A DNA stretch of 64,000 nucleotides from Xylophilus sp. (GTDB taxonomy: Bacteria; Pseudomonadota; Gammaproteobacteria; Burkholderiales; Burkholderiaceae_C). Where the stretch lies: contig WNDY01000003.1 in the NCBI GenBank assembly GCA_009914555.1, positions 95,104 to 159,103 on the forward strand, given 5' to 3'. The translations under genes were made by a program, and so were the position numbers. Positions within the stretch are counted from its first letter, which is position 1; every line of letters begins with the position of its first letter. The notes below the pieces were generated by a model. The model was not told the DNA's origin, made no database searches, and worked only from the letters and a program-made list of their open reading frames with translations. Shown here one piece after another: positions 9,345 through 18,746 of the stretch.

Positions 9345-10867
9345 ATGTCGCTCTCCCATTCCCGCCTTTCGCTGCGCCTGGCCCTGGCTTTCGGCGTCGT
9401 GCTGCTCGTGACCTCGGCGGCCGCCGCCATCGGGGTGTGGCGGCTGGCCGGGCTGCGCGGCATTGCCGACGACCTGGGCGGCGCATCGGCCGCACGGGCG
9501 CTGCTGGCGCAGGAGCTGCATGCCATCGTCGTGCTCAGCTCCGCCCGGGCCGAGGCGCTGCTGGTGGCCGACGAGCCGGGCTTCGTGGCCCGCGTCGAGG
9601 CCGACCGCAAGGCCACCTCGGCCCGCTCGACCGAGGTGCGCAAGCGGCTCGACGCGCTGGCCACCGACGCCGAATCGCAGCGCCTGTTCGGCGCCATCGA
9701 CGCGGCCGGCAACGCCTTCCGCGGCGTGCGCGACGACCTGGTCCGGCGCCGCAAGGCCGGCGAGGCGATTGCGCCCGGGGCCATCGCCACCGGCCTGCGC
9801 CCGGCCGCGCGCAGCTACGAGGATGCGGTGAACGCCCTGGCCGCCCACCAGCGCGGGCGCGTGGCTGCCACGCGCGCGGCGGCGGACGACAGCGCCCGCC
9901 AGGGCATCGCGCTGCTGCTGGCGGGCTCGCTGCTCGGGCGCTGAGCCTGGCCTGCGCCTGGTGGCTGGCGCGCTCCATCCTGCGGCCGCTCGGCGAAGCC
10001 TCGCGCGTGGCCGGCCGCATCGCCGAGGGCGACCTGACCGATACGGTCGCGCCGCCACCCGCGGGCAGCCGCGACGAGGTGCATGCGCTGCTGGCCGGCC
10101 AGGGCGCGATGCAGCAGCGGCTGGCCGCGCTGGTGGCCGGGCTGCGGCAGGCCAGCGTGTCGGTCGCCGGCGCCAGCAGCGAGATCGCGGCCGGCAACAA
10201 CGACCTGTCGGCCCGCACCGAGCAGACCGCGTCCAACCTGCAGCAGGTGGCCGCGAGCATGGAGGAACTGCTGGCCGCCGTGCGCCAGAGCGCCGATGCG
10301 GCGCGCGAGGCCGATGCGCTCGCCGGCACCGCCCGCGGCGTGGCGGCCCGCGGCCAGGAGGCCGTGGCGCAGGTGACCGGCACGATGCAGGGCATCGCGG
10401 CCAGCTCGCGCCGCATCGCCGACATCACCGGCGTGATCGACGGCATCGCGTTCCAGACCAACATCCTGGCGCTCAACGCGGCCGTGGAGGCGGCGCGCGC
10501 CGGCGAGCAGGGCCGCGGCTTCGCGGTGGTCGCCAGCGAGGTGCGCAGCCTCGCGCAGCGCAGCGCCACGGCCGCGCGCGAGATCGGCGCGCTGATCGGC
10601 GAGAGCGTGCGCCAGATCGACAGCGGCGCGGGCCTGGCCGAGGTGGTGGCGGCGGTCGAGAAGGTGTCGGCCGTGGTCGCCGGCATCCGCACCGCGGCGG
10701 CCGAGCAGAGCACCGGCCTGGGCCAGGTCGGCGAGGCGGTGTCGCAGCTGGACCAGGCCACGCAGCAGAACGCCGCGCTGGTGGAGGAATCGGCGGCGGC
10801 GGCGCAGGGGCTGCAGTCGCAGGCGCAGCAACTGGCGGAACTGGTCGGAACCTTCCGCATGAGGTAG
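9345..10867 (+). pseudogene. methyl-accepting chemotaxis protein, frameshifted
   Basis: Reading from the ATG at 9345 gives a first transmembrane helix ([23 protein letters not shown]), a four-helix-bundle-like periplasmic domain and the start of a second helix. A TGA then follows at 9942-9944. The plus-one frame resumes exactly the expected text ([19 protein letters not shown], then the signalling domain with [38 protein letters not shown] hairpin). Adding one base to the GGG at 9936-9938 would restore a 500-residue receptor. The signalling domain also lacks about nine residues after QIDSGAGL, where homologs have a VxxAGxTM segment. Either a recent single-base deletion or a sequencing error in a G-run would explain the frame break. 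Confidence 0.85.
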
Positions 10868-10869
10868 CT

Positions 10870-10931
10870 GGGGTATGGTCCTGCAGCGACCGTGTTTTGC
10901 CCGCTCTGGAGTCTATGAAAAGGGAGTATCA
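10870..10931 (+). repeat. 62-bp dispersed GGGGTAT-end element, copy 3
   Basis: The element starts GGGGTATGG two bases after the stop of the chemoreceptor gene and ends GGGAGTATCA. The last three bases are the stop codon (TGA on the minus strand) of the converging FAD oxidoreductase gene. It is exactly 62 bp and fills the whole space between two convergent genes. Confidence 0.75.
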
Positions 10932-12605
10932 GCCGGCCGCCACCGCGCGCGCCACGGCCTCGGCCACCTTCACGCCGTCCACGCCGGCCGACAGGATGCC
11001 GCCCGCATAGCTCGCGCCTTCGCCGGCCGGGAACAGGCCGCGCACGTTGAGGCTCTGGAAGTCCTCGCCGCGCGTGATCCGGATCGGCGACGAGGTGCGC
11101 GTCTCCACGCCGGTCAGCACCGCGTCGGGCAGGTCGAAGCCGCGGATCTTGCGCGCGAACGCCGGGAAGGCCTCGCGCATCGCCGCGATCGCATAGCCCG
11201 GCAGCGCGCCCTGCAGGTCGCCGAGCGCCACGCCGGGCTGGTAGCTCGGCAGCACGCTGCCGAATTCCTTCGACGGCCGGCCCGCGATGAAGTCGCCCAC
11301 GAGCTGGCCCGGCGCGCTGTAGTCGCCGCCGCCGAGCGCGAAGGCGTTCGATTCGAGCCGGCGCTGCAGCTCGATGCCGGCGAGCGGGTGCGGGCGGCCC
11401 TGCGCGCCGTCGGCCACGTCGATGTGGCGGTAGTCGCTCGGATAGTCGGCCGGGTCGATGCCGACGACGATGCCGGCGTTGGCATTGCGCTCGGCCCGCG
11501 AATACTGGCTCATGCCGTTGGTCACCACGCGGCCCGGCTCGCTGGTGGCCGCGACCACGGTGCCGCCCGGGCACATGCAGAAGCTGTAGACCGCGCGGCC
11601 GTTCGACGCGTGGTGCACCAGCTTGTAGTCGGCCGCGCCCAGCAGCGGGTGGCCGGCGTGCCTGCCCCAGCGCGCGCGGTCGATCAGGCCCTGCGGATGC
11701 TCCACGCGAAAGCCCACCGAGAACGGCTTGGCCTCGATGTGCACGCCGCGGCGGTGGAGCATCTCGAACGTGTCGCGCGCGCTGTGGCCCAGGGCCATCA
11801 CGACATGGTCGGTGCGCAGCTCGGTCGTGGCGCCGCTGGCCTGGTCGAGCACGGTCAGGCCGCGCAGGGCGCCGTCCTCGATGTGCACGTCCACCACCTT
11901 CTGCTGGAAGCGGATCTCGCCGCCCAGCGCCACGATCTGCGCGCGGATGTTCTCCACCACCTTCACCAGCTTGAAGGTGCCGATGTGCGGGCGCGCGACA
12001 TAGAGGATCTCCGGCGGTGCGCCGGCCCGGACGAACTCCTCCATCACCTTGCGGCCGAGGAAGCGCGGGTCCTTGATCTGGCTGTAGAGCTTGCCGTCGG
12101 AAAACGTGCCGGCGCCGCCTTCGCCGAACTGCACGTTCGACTCGGGCGTCAGCTCGCGCCTGCGCCACAGGCGCCAGGTGTCCCTGGTGCGTTCGCGCAC
12201 CGTCTTGCCGCGCTCCAGCACGATCGGCTTGAAGCCCAGCTGCGCCAGCACCAGCGCCGCGAAGATGCCGCAGGGCCCGAAGCCCACGACCACCGGCCGC
12301 TCGGGCGCCGAGAACGGCGCGCCGGCCGGCGGGCGCCAGGCCATGTCGGGCGTGGGCGCGATGTGCGGATGGCCCGCATGGCGCGCGAGCAGCGCGGGCT
12401 CGGCGGCCGCATCGGCCAGCGCGACGTCGGCGATGTAGACGGCCCGCAGCTCGGCCTTGCGCGCATCGAAGCTGCGCTTGTGCACGTCCACGCGGACGAT
12501 GGCTCCGGGGTCGATGCCGAGCAGGCGGGCGGCGGCCGCGCGCAGCGGCTCGTCGGGGGAATGCGCTGCCTCCAGCGGCAGCTTGATTTCGGAGAGGCGG
12601 ATCAT
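10929..12605 (-). CDS. NAD(P)/FAD-dependent oxidoreductase (COG2509-like)
   Basis: A 558-residue flavoprotein of the uncharacterised FAD-dependent dehydrogenase family. An N-terminal region of about 100 residues with DARKAELRAVYIADV is followed by the FAD dinucleotide loop VVVGFGPCGIFAAL (108-113). Then come GEGGAGTFSDGKL and a C-terminal SSPIRITRGEDFQSLNVRGLFPAGEGASYAGG block that closes the FAD site. The physiological reaction is unknown. The start at 12605 is supported by family length. Its stop codon is the end of a 62-bp repeat. Confidence 0.85.
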   Translation of the reverse strand: MIRLSEIKLPLEAAHSPDEPLRAAAARLLGIDPGAIVRVDVHKRSFDARKAELRAVYIADVALADAAAEPALLARHAGHPHIAPTPDMAWRPPAGAPFSAPERPVVVGFGPCGIFAALVLAQLGFKPIVLERGKTVRERTRDTWRLWRRRELTPESNVQFGEGGAGTFSDGKLYSQIKDPRFLGRKVMEEFVRAGAPPEILYVARPHIGTFKLVKVVENIRAQIVALGGEIRFQQKVVDVHIEDGALRGLTVLDQASGATTELRTDHVVMALGHSARDTFEMLHRRGVHIEAKPFSVGFRVEHPQGLIDRARWGRHAGHPLLGAADYKLVHHASNGRAVYSFCMCPGGTVVAATSEPGRVVTNGMSQYSRAERNANAGIVVGIDPADYPSDYRHIDVADGAQGRPHPLAGIELQRRLESNAFALGGGDYSAPGQLVGDFIAGRPSKEFGSVLPSYQPGVALGDLQGALPGYAIAAMREAFPAFARKIRGFDLPDAVLTGVETRTSSPIRITRGEDFQSLNVRGLFPAGEGASYAGGILSAGVDGVKVAEAVARAVAAG

Positions 12606-12656
12606 CGTGGGGCGGCCCGTGGCGATCGGGCATGCATGCGGGCGGAGAGCCCGCGA

Positions 12657-13553
12657 TTATCCCGCCGCGGCGCGCCGCTGGCCGAGCGGCCGTGTCCACA
12701 GCTCGGCCAGCAGCACGCCGGCCACCGTCAGCCCGCCGCCGACGGCGTGGTACGGCTCCAGCCGCTCGCCGGCCATGAACCAGGCCGCCACGGCCGTCAG
12801 CAGCGGGATCAGGTTGAAGAACATCGCGGAGCGCCCGGGTCCGAGCCGGGCCACCGCGCCCATCCAGGCGACCACCGCGACGATCGACGGCATGACCCCT
12901 GCGAAGGCCACCAGCGGCAGGTTGGCCGCCGTCAGCCCGGTGCGCGGCGACAGCAGGAAGAGCGGCAGCAGCGCCACCACGGCCACGACCACCTGCAGGT
13001 ACAGCAGCTGCATGCGCGGCACCTGCGGCATGTGCCAGCGCTTGAGCAGGATGCCGTAGACCGCGTACGACAGCATGGCCAGCAGCATCAGCAGGTCGCC
13101 GCAGTTCACGCCGTGGTCCAGCAGCGACGCGGGACGGCCCGAGGACACCACCAACAGCACGCCCGCGATCGACACCACGGCGCCGACCAGCGCGCCGGCC
13201 GTCGGCCGCTGGCCCAGCAGGCCGATCGACAGCCCCAGCACCATCAGCGGCGTGAGCGAGCCCACGATGCCCATGTGCGTGGCCGTGGTGGAGTAGGCGG
13301 CGTAGTAGGCCAGGCTCTGGTAGATCACCATGCCCAGCAGGCCGAGCGCCGCGATGCGACCCAGCTGCGGCCGCACCGCCGCGCGGTTGCGCAGCACCGG
13401 CCCGAGCAGGAACGGCGTGAGCAGCACGCCGGCGAGCAGCCAGCGGTAGAAGGCGATCTCGGCCGCGCCGATCGCGCCGGCGGCCAGCTTGCTCACGACG
13501 GTGTTGACCGCCCAGATGGCGACGGCGAGCAGGGGAAGGGTGTAGGCACCCAT
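12657..13553 (-). CDS. DMT-superfamily (EamA) transporter
   Basis: A 298-residue inner-membrane protein with ten hydrophobic segments in two EamA repeats. MGAYTLPLLAVAIWAVNTVVSKLAA at the start is the typical first helix. Start 13553 is preferred because the 29 residues before it are polar. It is divergent from the AraC-type regulator gene at 13664, a common arrangement in which the regulator controls the exporter. The substrate cannot be read. Confidence 0.85.
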   Translation of the reverse strand: MGAYTLPLLAVAIWAVNTVVSKLAAGAIGAAEIAFYRWLLAGVLLTPFLLGPVLRNRAAVRPQLGRIAALGLLGMVIYQSLAYYAAYSTTATHMGIVGSLTPLMVLGLSIGLLGQRPTAGALVGAVVSIAGVLLVVSSGRPASLLDHGVNCGDLLMLLAMLSYAVYGILLKRWHMPQVPRMQLLYLQVVVAVVALLPLFLLSPRTGLTAANLPLVAFAGVMPSIVAVVAWMGAVARLGPGRSAMFFNLIPLLTAVAAWFMAGERLEPYHAVGGGLTVAGVLLAELWTRPLGQRRAAAG

Positions 13554-13663
13554 GGAAGGCAGCTCCGGAACTCCGAGTAAGGATGCGCCTATCATCCACC
13601 TGTCGGTCCTGGAAGATATAGCGAATTCCGGACAGACCATCCCTGCATTCGGACGAATCGCCC

Positions 13664-14491
13664 ATGCCCCAGATGCCGCCGGCCGCGGCCACCGTGCCCA
13701 TCCAGAACGTGGAAGACCTGCGCGGTCCGTTCTACTGCCGCGACGAGGAGTTCGCCGCCGGCTCCGCCTCGCCGCCGCACAGCCACAGCTGGGGCCACCT
13801 GAACTACGCGGCGCACGGCACCATGCAGCTCGACTGCGCCGGCGCGCGCATGCTGTCGCCGCCGCAGTACGGCATCTGGATCCCGCCCGGCGTGGTGCAC
13901 AGCGCCTGGCAGCGCCAGGCCGTGCGCTACCGCTCGCTCTACGTCGCGCCGGCGCGCTGCCGGCGGCTGCCGGCGCAGGCCTGTTCGCTGCGCATCGGGC
14001 CCATCATCCGCAGCATCCTGGTCGACTTCGCCGCGCGCGGCGTGCGCGAGCCGCAGACCGTGGCCGACCGGCGACTGGCCCAGGTGGTGGTCGACCAGCT
14101 GGCCGGCACGCCGCCCGAGCACAGCTACCTGCCGGCCGCGGGCACGCCGGCGCTCGCCGCCGTGCTCGATGCCCTGGCCGCCCGGCCCGGCGACGCACGC
14201 ACGCTCGCGCAATGGGCCGAGGCGGTCCACACCACCGAGCGCACGCTGGCGCGCCGCTGCCGGGAGGAGCTGGGCATGACGCTGGGCGAATGGCGCCAGC
14301 GCCTGCGCTACCTGCGCGCGGTCGATGCGCTGGAGGCCGGCCGCGGCGTGCAGGAGATCGCCTTCGACCTCGGCTACGGCACGGCGTCGGCCTTCATCGC
14401 CATGTTCCAGCGCGTGGCCGGCATGCCGCCGGAGCAGTTCCGGCGCACGCTGCTGGCCGGCAGCGGCACGGGCATGGATGCCATCCCGTAG
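13664..14491 (+). CDS. AraC-family transcriptional regulator with cupin sensor domain
   Basis: A 275-residue regulator. The N-terminal cupin domain (SPPHSHSWGHLNYAAHGTM, about 35-55, with metal-type histidines) likely senses a small molecule. The C-terminal AraC domain has two helix-turn-helix motifs: TLAQWAEAVHTTERTLARRCREELG, and VQEIAFDLGYGTASAFIAMFQRVAGMPPEQFRR. The 110-base gap to the divergent DMT transporter gene is the likely control region. Confidence 0.88.
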   Translation: MPQMPPAAATVPIQNVEDLRGPFYCRDEEFAAGSASPPHSHSWGHLNYAAHGTMQLDCAGARMLSPPQYGIWIPPGVVHSAWQRQAVRYRSLYVAPARCRRLPAQACSLRIGPIIRSILVDFAARGVREPQTVADRRLAQVVVDQLAGTPPEHSYLPAAGTPALAAVLDALAARPGDARTLAQWAEAVHTTERTLARRCREELGMTLGEWRQRLRYLRAVDALEAGRGVQEIAFDLGYGTASAFIAMFQRVAGMPPEQFRRTLLAGSGTGMDAIP

Positions 14492-14610
14492 GCGGGGCAC
14501 GAAGACGCGGCCGGGGTCGTCCGGGCGCGTCCGGGCGCGCGGCCCGGCGGCCTTCTTGCTGCTACCGTGGCCCTTCGCGTCCCTTTCACCCCTCTTTCCA
14601 GGAGCAACGC

Positions 14611-15108
14611 ATGGCCGACACCCCTTCCAGCTTCACCCTGACCAGCCCTGCCTTCCACGACGGCGACACCCTGCCGCAGGCCCATGTCCACGACAGCGCC
14701 GGCGGCGCCAACCGCTCGCCCGCGCTGCGGTGGAGCGGCGCGCCGGCCGGCACCCAGGCCTTCGCGGTCACCGCCTACGATCCGGACGCGCCGACCGGCT
14801 CGGGCTGGTGGCACTGGGTGGTCTACAACCTGCCGGCCGATGCGACCGGCCTGCCCGAAGGCGCCGGTAGCGCCGACGGCGGCGCGCTGCCCGCGGGCGC
14901 GAAGCAGGGCCGCACCGACTTCGGCTCCGAAGGCTACGGCGGCGCCGCGCCGCCGCCCGGCGACAAGCCGCACCGCTACGTCTTCACGGTGCATGCGCTG
15001 AAATCAAGGATCGACGTGCCGGCCGACGCGACGGCCGCCTTCGTCGGCTTCAACCTCCACTTCGCCACGCTGGCCAAGGCGTCGGTCACGGCGCGCTACG
15101 GCCGCTGA
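14611..15108 (+). CDS. YbhB/YbcL family (Raf kinase inhibitor-like) protein
   Basis: A 165-residue phosphatidylethanolamine-binding-fold protein. It has the anion-pocket motifs YDPDAPTGSGWWHWVVYNLP (about 50-70) and DKPHRYVFTVHAL (about 120-132). The bacterial role is unclear. Start at 14611 follows CAGGAGCAACGC. It stands alone between the AraC regulator gene and a convergent J-domain protein gene. Confidence 0.9.
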   Translation: MADTPSSFTLTSPAFHDGDTLPQAHVHDSAGGANRSPALRWSGAPAGTQAFAVTAYDPDAPTGSGWWHWVVYNLPADATGLPEGAGSADGGALPAGAKQGRTDFGSEGYGGAAPPPGDKPHRYVFTVHALKSRIDVPADATAAFVGFNLHFATLAKASVTARYGR

Positions 15109-15152
15109 ACTGAACGGAACGCGCGCGGCCGGCCGCACCGGCCCCGCTGTCG

Positions 15153-16337
15153 CTACCGGCCGCGCAGCAGTTCGTCCAGGAAGTCCTCGTCGAACGGCAG
15201 GCCGTCCGCGCCGGCGCGCCGCCGCAGGGCGACCTCCTGGCGCAGCCAGCGCTTGAGATAGGCAGGGTGCTCGCGCAGCGCCTGCAGTTCGACGCGCAGC
15301 TGGCCGATGTCGTCCTGCAGGTCCCGCACCTGCGCGCGCAGCAGGGCGGGCAGCCTGGCGGGCTTGAGCGGGGCGAAGGCGTCGTAGCCGAACTCCATGC
15401 AGAACGCGCCATGCGCGCCCAGCGTCTCGCGCTGGAGTTCGGCGAGCTGCTCGGCCAGCACGCGGTTGTAGTGCCGCAGCCGCTCCTCGCCGAGGCGGGC
15501 GATGTGCTGCGGGTCGATCTGCTCGGCTTCGAGCTGGAGCTGCAGCAGGTCGAGCAGCCGGCCGGCGGCGTAGGCGTCGTTGGCCCGCTGCATGAGGGCG
15601 GTCTTGCGCTCGCGCTCGGCCGGGTCGCCCTCGCGGTCGGGGTGCAGGGCGCTGGCGAGTTTGCGGTAGACCTCGCGCACCGACCGGCCGGCCTGCTGCG
15701 CCGCTTCCTGCTCGCGGCGCTCGCGGGCGCCGGGCTTGTTGCCGCCGCGGCCGCCGCGCGCGGCGTGGTGCGCCGCACGCTGCTCCTCGGCGCGGTCGCG
15801 GGCCGCGTGCATCTGTGCTTCCACGCGGCGCAGGACGTCTTCGGGCGAGTCGAGGTCCACGTCGTCGCCCAGGTCGAGGCCGAAGGCGTCGCGCGCCACG
15901 GCCTTCACCGCTTCGCGGGCGCCGGCTCTGGCGGCGTCGAAGCCTTCGTCGGCATGGCGGTCGTGGATCTCCTTGAGGGCCTGCCGCTCGGCGTCGTCGC
16001 CGGTGGCGTCGATCAGGTCTGCGGCGATGTCCGCGATGAGGTCGTGCAGTGCGGCGCGGTCGGCCTTGGACAGGCCCTTGGCGCCGCTGCCTGCGTCGAG
16101 CAGGCGCAGCTGTTCGGCGCGCAGGGTGCGCCAGATGCCCAGCAGGGGCTCCAGTTCGCGGGCATGGCGGGCGCGGTAGGCGGGCACGGCCTCCTGCCAG
16201 GCGGCGAGCAGGGCGCGCTGCGATTCGATGCGCTTGACGAGGCTGTTGAACTTCTTCTGCGCGGCGCTCAGCGCCGGCATGCCGCCGTCGCCGCCGCTGT
16301 CGCCGATGCGCAGGGTCGGGGTGTGTCGGATGGTCAT
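15153..16337 (-). CDS. J-domain-containing protein
   Basis: A 394-residue protein with a central J domain (SVREVYRKLASALHPDREGD, about 245-264) that includes the HPD tripeptide needed to stimulate DnaK-type ATPases. The flanking parts are rich in charged residues and helical, with a leucine-rich C-terminal segment. No zinc-finger or substrate-binding DnaJ domains are seen, so it is a DnaJ-like co-chaperone of unknown client. The start at 16337 (MTIRHTPTLRIGD) is chosen because upstream in-frame residues are basic and atypical. Confidence 0.85.
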   Translation of the reverse strand: MTIRHTPTLRIGDSGGDGGMPALSAAQKKFNSLVKRIESQRALLAAWQEAVPAYRARHARELEPLLGIWRTLRAEQLRLLDAGSGAKGLSKADRAALHDLIADIAADLIDATGDDAERQALKEIHDRHADEGFDAARAGAREAVKAVARDAFGLDLGDDVDLDSPEDVLRRVEAQMHAARDRAEEQRAAHHAARGGRGGNKPGARERREQEAAQQAGRSVREVYRKLASALHPDREGDPAERERKTALMQRANDAYAAGRLLDLLQLQLEAEQIDPQHIARLGEERLRHYNRVLAEQLAELQRETLGAHGAFCMEFGYDAFAPLKPARLPALLRAQVRDLQDDIGQLRVELQALREHPAYLKRWLRQEVALRRRAGADGLPFDEDFLDELLRGR

Positions 16338-16413
16338 GGGCGCAACGATAGTGCATGGCGTGCGCCGCAGCAGCCGACAATGGCGGCTTCGTCCGCCCAT
16401 CCCTCTGCGCCGC

Positions 16414-17034
16414 ATGCTGCTGACCGCCATCTACCTCGTCGCCATCGCCGCCGAAGCCGCGTCGGGCGCGCTCATGGGCATGCGCCGGCGCATGGATCTG
16501 TTCGGCATCTGCTTCATCGGCACGGTGACGGCGCTGGGCGGCGGCTCGGTGCGCGACATGCTGCTGGGCCACTATCCGCTGGGCTGGGTGGCGCATCCGG
16601 AGTACCTGCTGTTCACCGTGGGCGCGGCCATCGCCGCGGCGCTGCTGGCGCGGCATGCGCACCGGCTGCACGGCATCTTCCTGGCGCTCGATGCGCTCGG
16701 GCTCGTGGCCTTCACGGTGATCGGCTGCAACGTGGCGGAGTCGGCGAACGCGCCGCTGGCCATCGTGGTGCTGATGGGGCTGGTGACCGGCATCTTCGGC
16801 GGGCTGGCGCGCGACGTGCTGTGCAACCAGGTGCCGCTGGTGCTGCGGCGCGATTTCTACGCCTCGGTGTCGCTGCTGACCGGGCTGCTCTACGTGGGTC
16901 TGCAGCGCGGCGGCATCGCGCCGGGCCATGCGACGCTGGTGGCGGTGCCGGCCGGCTGCGTGCTGCGGCTGGTGGCGATCCGCTTCCGGCTCGGGCTGCC
17001 GGTGTTCGCCCCGCCCGGCGACGCAAAAAAATAG
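16414..17034 (+). CDS. TRIC/UPF0126-type membrane channel protein
   Basis: A 206-residue protein with about seven hydrophobic helices in two repeats. Each repeat carries the glycine-rich kink typical of the TRIC (UPF0126, YadS/YicG) family: TALGGGSVRDMLLG in the first and TGIFGGLARDVLCN in the second. Prokaryotic TRIC proteins form trimeric monovalent cation channels. The 5' end is divergent from the J-domain gene. Its last bases overlap the terminator of the convergent suhB gene. Confidence 0.88.
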   Translation: MLLTAIYLVAIAAEAASGALMGMRRRMDLFGICFIGTVTALGGGSVRDMLLGHYPLGWVAHPEYLLFTVGAAIAAALLARHAHRLHGIFLALDALGLVAFTVIGCNVAESANAPLAIVVLMGLVTGIFGGLARDVLCNQVPLVLRRDFYASVSLLTGLLYVGLQRGGIAPGHATLVAVPAGCVLRLVAIRFRLGLPVFAPPGDAKK

Positions 17035-17051
17035 CCCGGATACTCCGGGCT
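17027..17051 (-). terminator. intrinsic terminator of suhB
   Basis: Read on the minus strand, an 8-bp stem AGCCCGGA/TCCGGGCT with a three-base loop is followed by a run of seven T (the A-run at 17027-17033). It lies downstream of the suhB stop and overlaps the last codons of the TRIC gene. Confidence 0.75.
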
Positions 17052-17110
17052 GGATGCTTCTCCAGCGCGCGTGATACGCCCGCTGGCGGAAGTTGGCCTG
17101 GGGAGTATGC
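17049..17110 (+). repeat. 62-bp dispersed element, decayed copy 4
   Basis: The right end is the family GGGGAGTATGC, and the middle shares the GCGCGTGATACGCCCGCTGG-like motif with copies 3 and 5. The left end is no longer GGGGTAT. Measuring 62 bp back from the right end places the start at 17049. It lies between the convergent TRIC and suhB genes. Confidence 0.45.
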
Positions 17111-17113
17111 GCA

Positions 17114-18034
17114 CTACTCGCCGTCGCCTTCAGGCGCAGCGCCGTCGCCGGCTTCGGCCGCCGCCGCGCCGCCACCCGTCAGCAGCGTGCGCGCGGCCTG
17201 GCGCACCTGGGCCTTCTCGCCGGCGCTGGCGAACTTGCTGTACTTGTGCAGGATCGGCACCAGCTGGCCGTAGACGCGCGGGTTGCCGGCCAGGCACTCG
17301 CGCTGGTGGAGGAAGTCGGGCTCGCCGGTGAAGTTGCCGATCAGTCCGCCGGCCTCGGTCACCAGCAGCGAGCCGGCGGCCACGTCCCAGGGCCACAGGC
17401 CGGTCTCGAAGAAGCCGTCGGTGAAGCCCGCGGCCACGTAGGCCAGGTCCAGCGCAGCGGCGCCGGGGCGGCGCAGGCCGGCGGTGCGGGTCATCACGTC
17501 GTTCATGATCTGCAGGTACTGGCGCAGGTTGTCGCCCGGGCGGAACGGAAAGCCGGTGGAGATCAGGCTTTCCTTGAGCTGCGTGCGCTTGGAGACGCGG
17601 ATGCGGCGCTCGTTCACATAGGCGCCGCGGCCCCTGGTGGCGGTGAACAGGTCGTTGCGCGACGGGTCGTAGACGACGGCCTGCTCGACCTTGCCGCGCA
17701 CCGCGAGCGCGATGCTCACGCAGTAGACCGGAAAGCCGTGGATGAAGTTGGTCGTGCCGTCCAGCGGGTCGATGATCCAGACGAATTCAGAATCCTTGGC
17801 GCCGTGCGCGCTGCCGCTCTCTTCGGCCAGGATGCCGTGGCCGGGATAGGCGGTCAGCAGCGTCTCGATGATGGCCTGCTCGGAGGCCTGGTCCACCTCG
17901 GTCACGAAGTCGTTGACCTGCTTCTGCGACACGCGCACCGATTCCACGTCGAGCGCCGCGCGGTTGATGATGGCGCCGGCGGCGCGGGCGGCCTTGATGG
18001 CCACGTTGAGCATGGGATGCAGGTTGGACGACAT
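17114..18034 (-). CDS. suhB: inositol monophosphatase family protein SuhB
   Basis: A 306-residue Mg-dependent phosphatase. SuhB hydrolyses inositol-1-phosphate and also takes part in ribosomal RNA transcription and maturation in enterics. The metal sites are visible: EESG (about 71-74), [12 protein letters not shown] (about 88-99) and the distal [15 protein letters not shown]. The start at 18034 ([20 protein letters not shown]) is the family start. An alanine- and glycine-rich tail after about residue 265 is typical of Burkholderiales homologs. Confidence 0.92.
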   Translation of the reverse strand: MSSNLHPMLNVAIKAARAAGAIINRAALDVESVRVSQKQVNDFVTEVDQASEQAIIETLLTAYPGHGILAEESGSAHGAKDSEFVWIIDPLDGTTNFIHGFPVYCVSIALAVRGKVEQAVVYDPSRNDLFTATRGRGAYVNERRIRVSKRTQLKESLISTGFPFRPGDNLRQYLQIMNDVMTRTAGLRRPGAAALDLAYVAAGFTDGFFETGLWPWDVAAGSLLVTEAGGLIGNFTGEPDFLHQRECLAGNPRVYGQLVPILHKYSKFASAGEKAQVRQAARTLLTGGGAAAAEAGDGAAPEGDGE

Positions 18035-18187
18035 GGACTGTGGGGGAAGGGCAGGGAGCGGCGGGGCGCCGGTGCCCGGCGATGCGGGCGCGAAGGGCAC
18101 GCATTCTACGCCCCGGCCGCGCCCCGGCGGCCGGTCGCAAAGGCAGGACAACGCAAGGGCCGGCGACCGCGCCGCCGGCATTGTGCA

Positions 18188-18206
18188 TGATAATGGTTTC
18201 TATTCA
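18188..18206 (+). promoter_or_regulatory. possible Fur box upstream of the FecI-like gene
   Basis: GATAATGGTTTCTATT, about 45 bases before the sigma factor start, matches roughly 11 of 19 positions of the GATAATGATAATCATTATC consensus. It stands out as AT-rich in GC-rich surroundings. Iron repression of a fecI-type gene is usual. The match is moderate, so this is an inference. Confidence 0.5.
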
Positions 18207-18250
18207 GTTTCAAGGGGCGGCGAGGGGCCGTCCTCCGTGTCCGCACGTCC

Positions 18251-18730
18251 ATGCACGCCGACCTCTATACCGAACACCATGGCTGGATCGAATCCTGGCT
18301 GCGCCGCCAGATCGGCTGTGCCTGGGCCGCGCAGGACCTTTCGCACGACACCTTCGTGCAGGTGCTGAAGGCGCCGCGGCTGGAGCCCGGCGAACTGCGC
18401 GAGCCGCGGGCCTTCCTCGTCACGGTGGCGCGGCGCGTGCTCTACAACCACCGGCGCCGGCGCGACCTGGAACTGGCCTGGCTGGAGGCGCTCGCCGCGT
18501 TCGGCGATGCGCTGGCGCCGTCGGCCGAGGAGCGGGCGGCGGTGCTGGAGGCCCTGGCGCGCCTGGACGCGGTGCTGCAGGCGCTGCCGGCGCACGCGCG
18601 GCAGGTCTTCGTGCTCAGCCAGGTCGACGGGCTGAGCTACCCGTGCATCGGCAAGGAGCTGGGGCTGTCGGCCGTCACCGTGCGCCGCGCGATGAAGCAG
18701 GCGCTGGCCGCGCTGGTGGCCGCGTTCTGA
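18251..18730 (+). CDS. FecI-type ECF sigma factor
   Basis: A 159-residue sigma factor of the iron-starvation group. Region 2 includes CAWAAQDLSHDTFVQVLKAP and AFLVTVARRVLYNHRRRRDLE. Region 4 includes ALPAHARQVFVLSQVDGLSYPCIGKELGLSAVTVRRAMKQAL with its helix-turn-helix. It would direct RNA polymerase to the TonB-dependent receptor operon when the receptor signals through the FecR-like protein. It is followed by the anti-sigma gene after 16 bases. Confidence 0.9.
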   Translation: MHADLYTEHHGWIESWLRRQIGCAWAAQDLSHDTFVQVLKAPRLEPGELREPRAFLVTVARRVLYNHRRRRDLELAWLEALAAFGDALAPSAEERAAVLEALARLDAVLQALPAHARQVFVLSQVDGLSYPCIGKELGLSAVTVRRAMKQALAALVAAF

Positions 18731-18746
18731 GCGAGGGCCGCCGCCG

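Noticed and set aside
10875..13580. Long plus-strand open frame of about 900 codons
   Set aside because: It is antisense to two well-supported minus-strand genes, and the translation is Arg/His-rich low-complexity text.
9535..13701. Very long open frame (about 1390 codons) on the minus strand
   Set aside because: It runs through the chemoreceptor, FAD oxidoreductase and DMT transporter genes in the wrong frame. Its predicted protein is Arg/Ala/Pro-rich with no motifs. High GC makes such antisense frames common.
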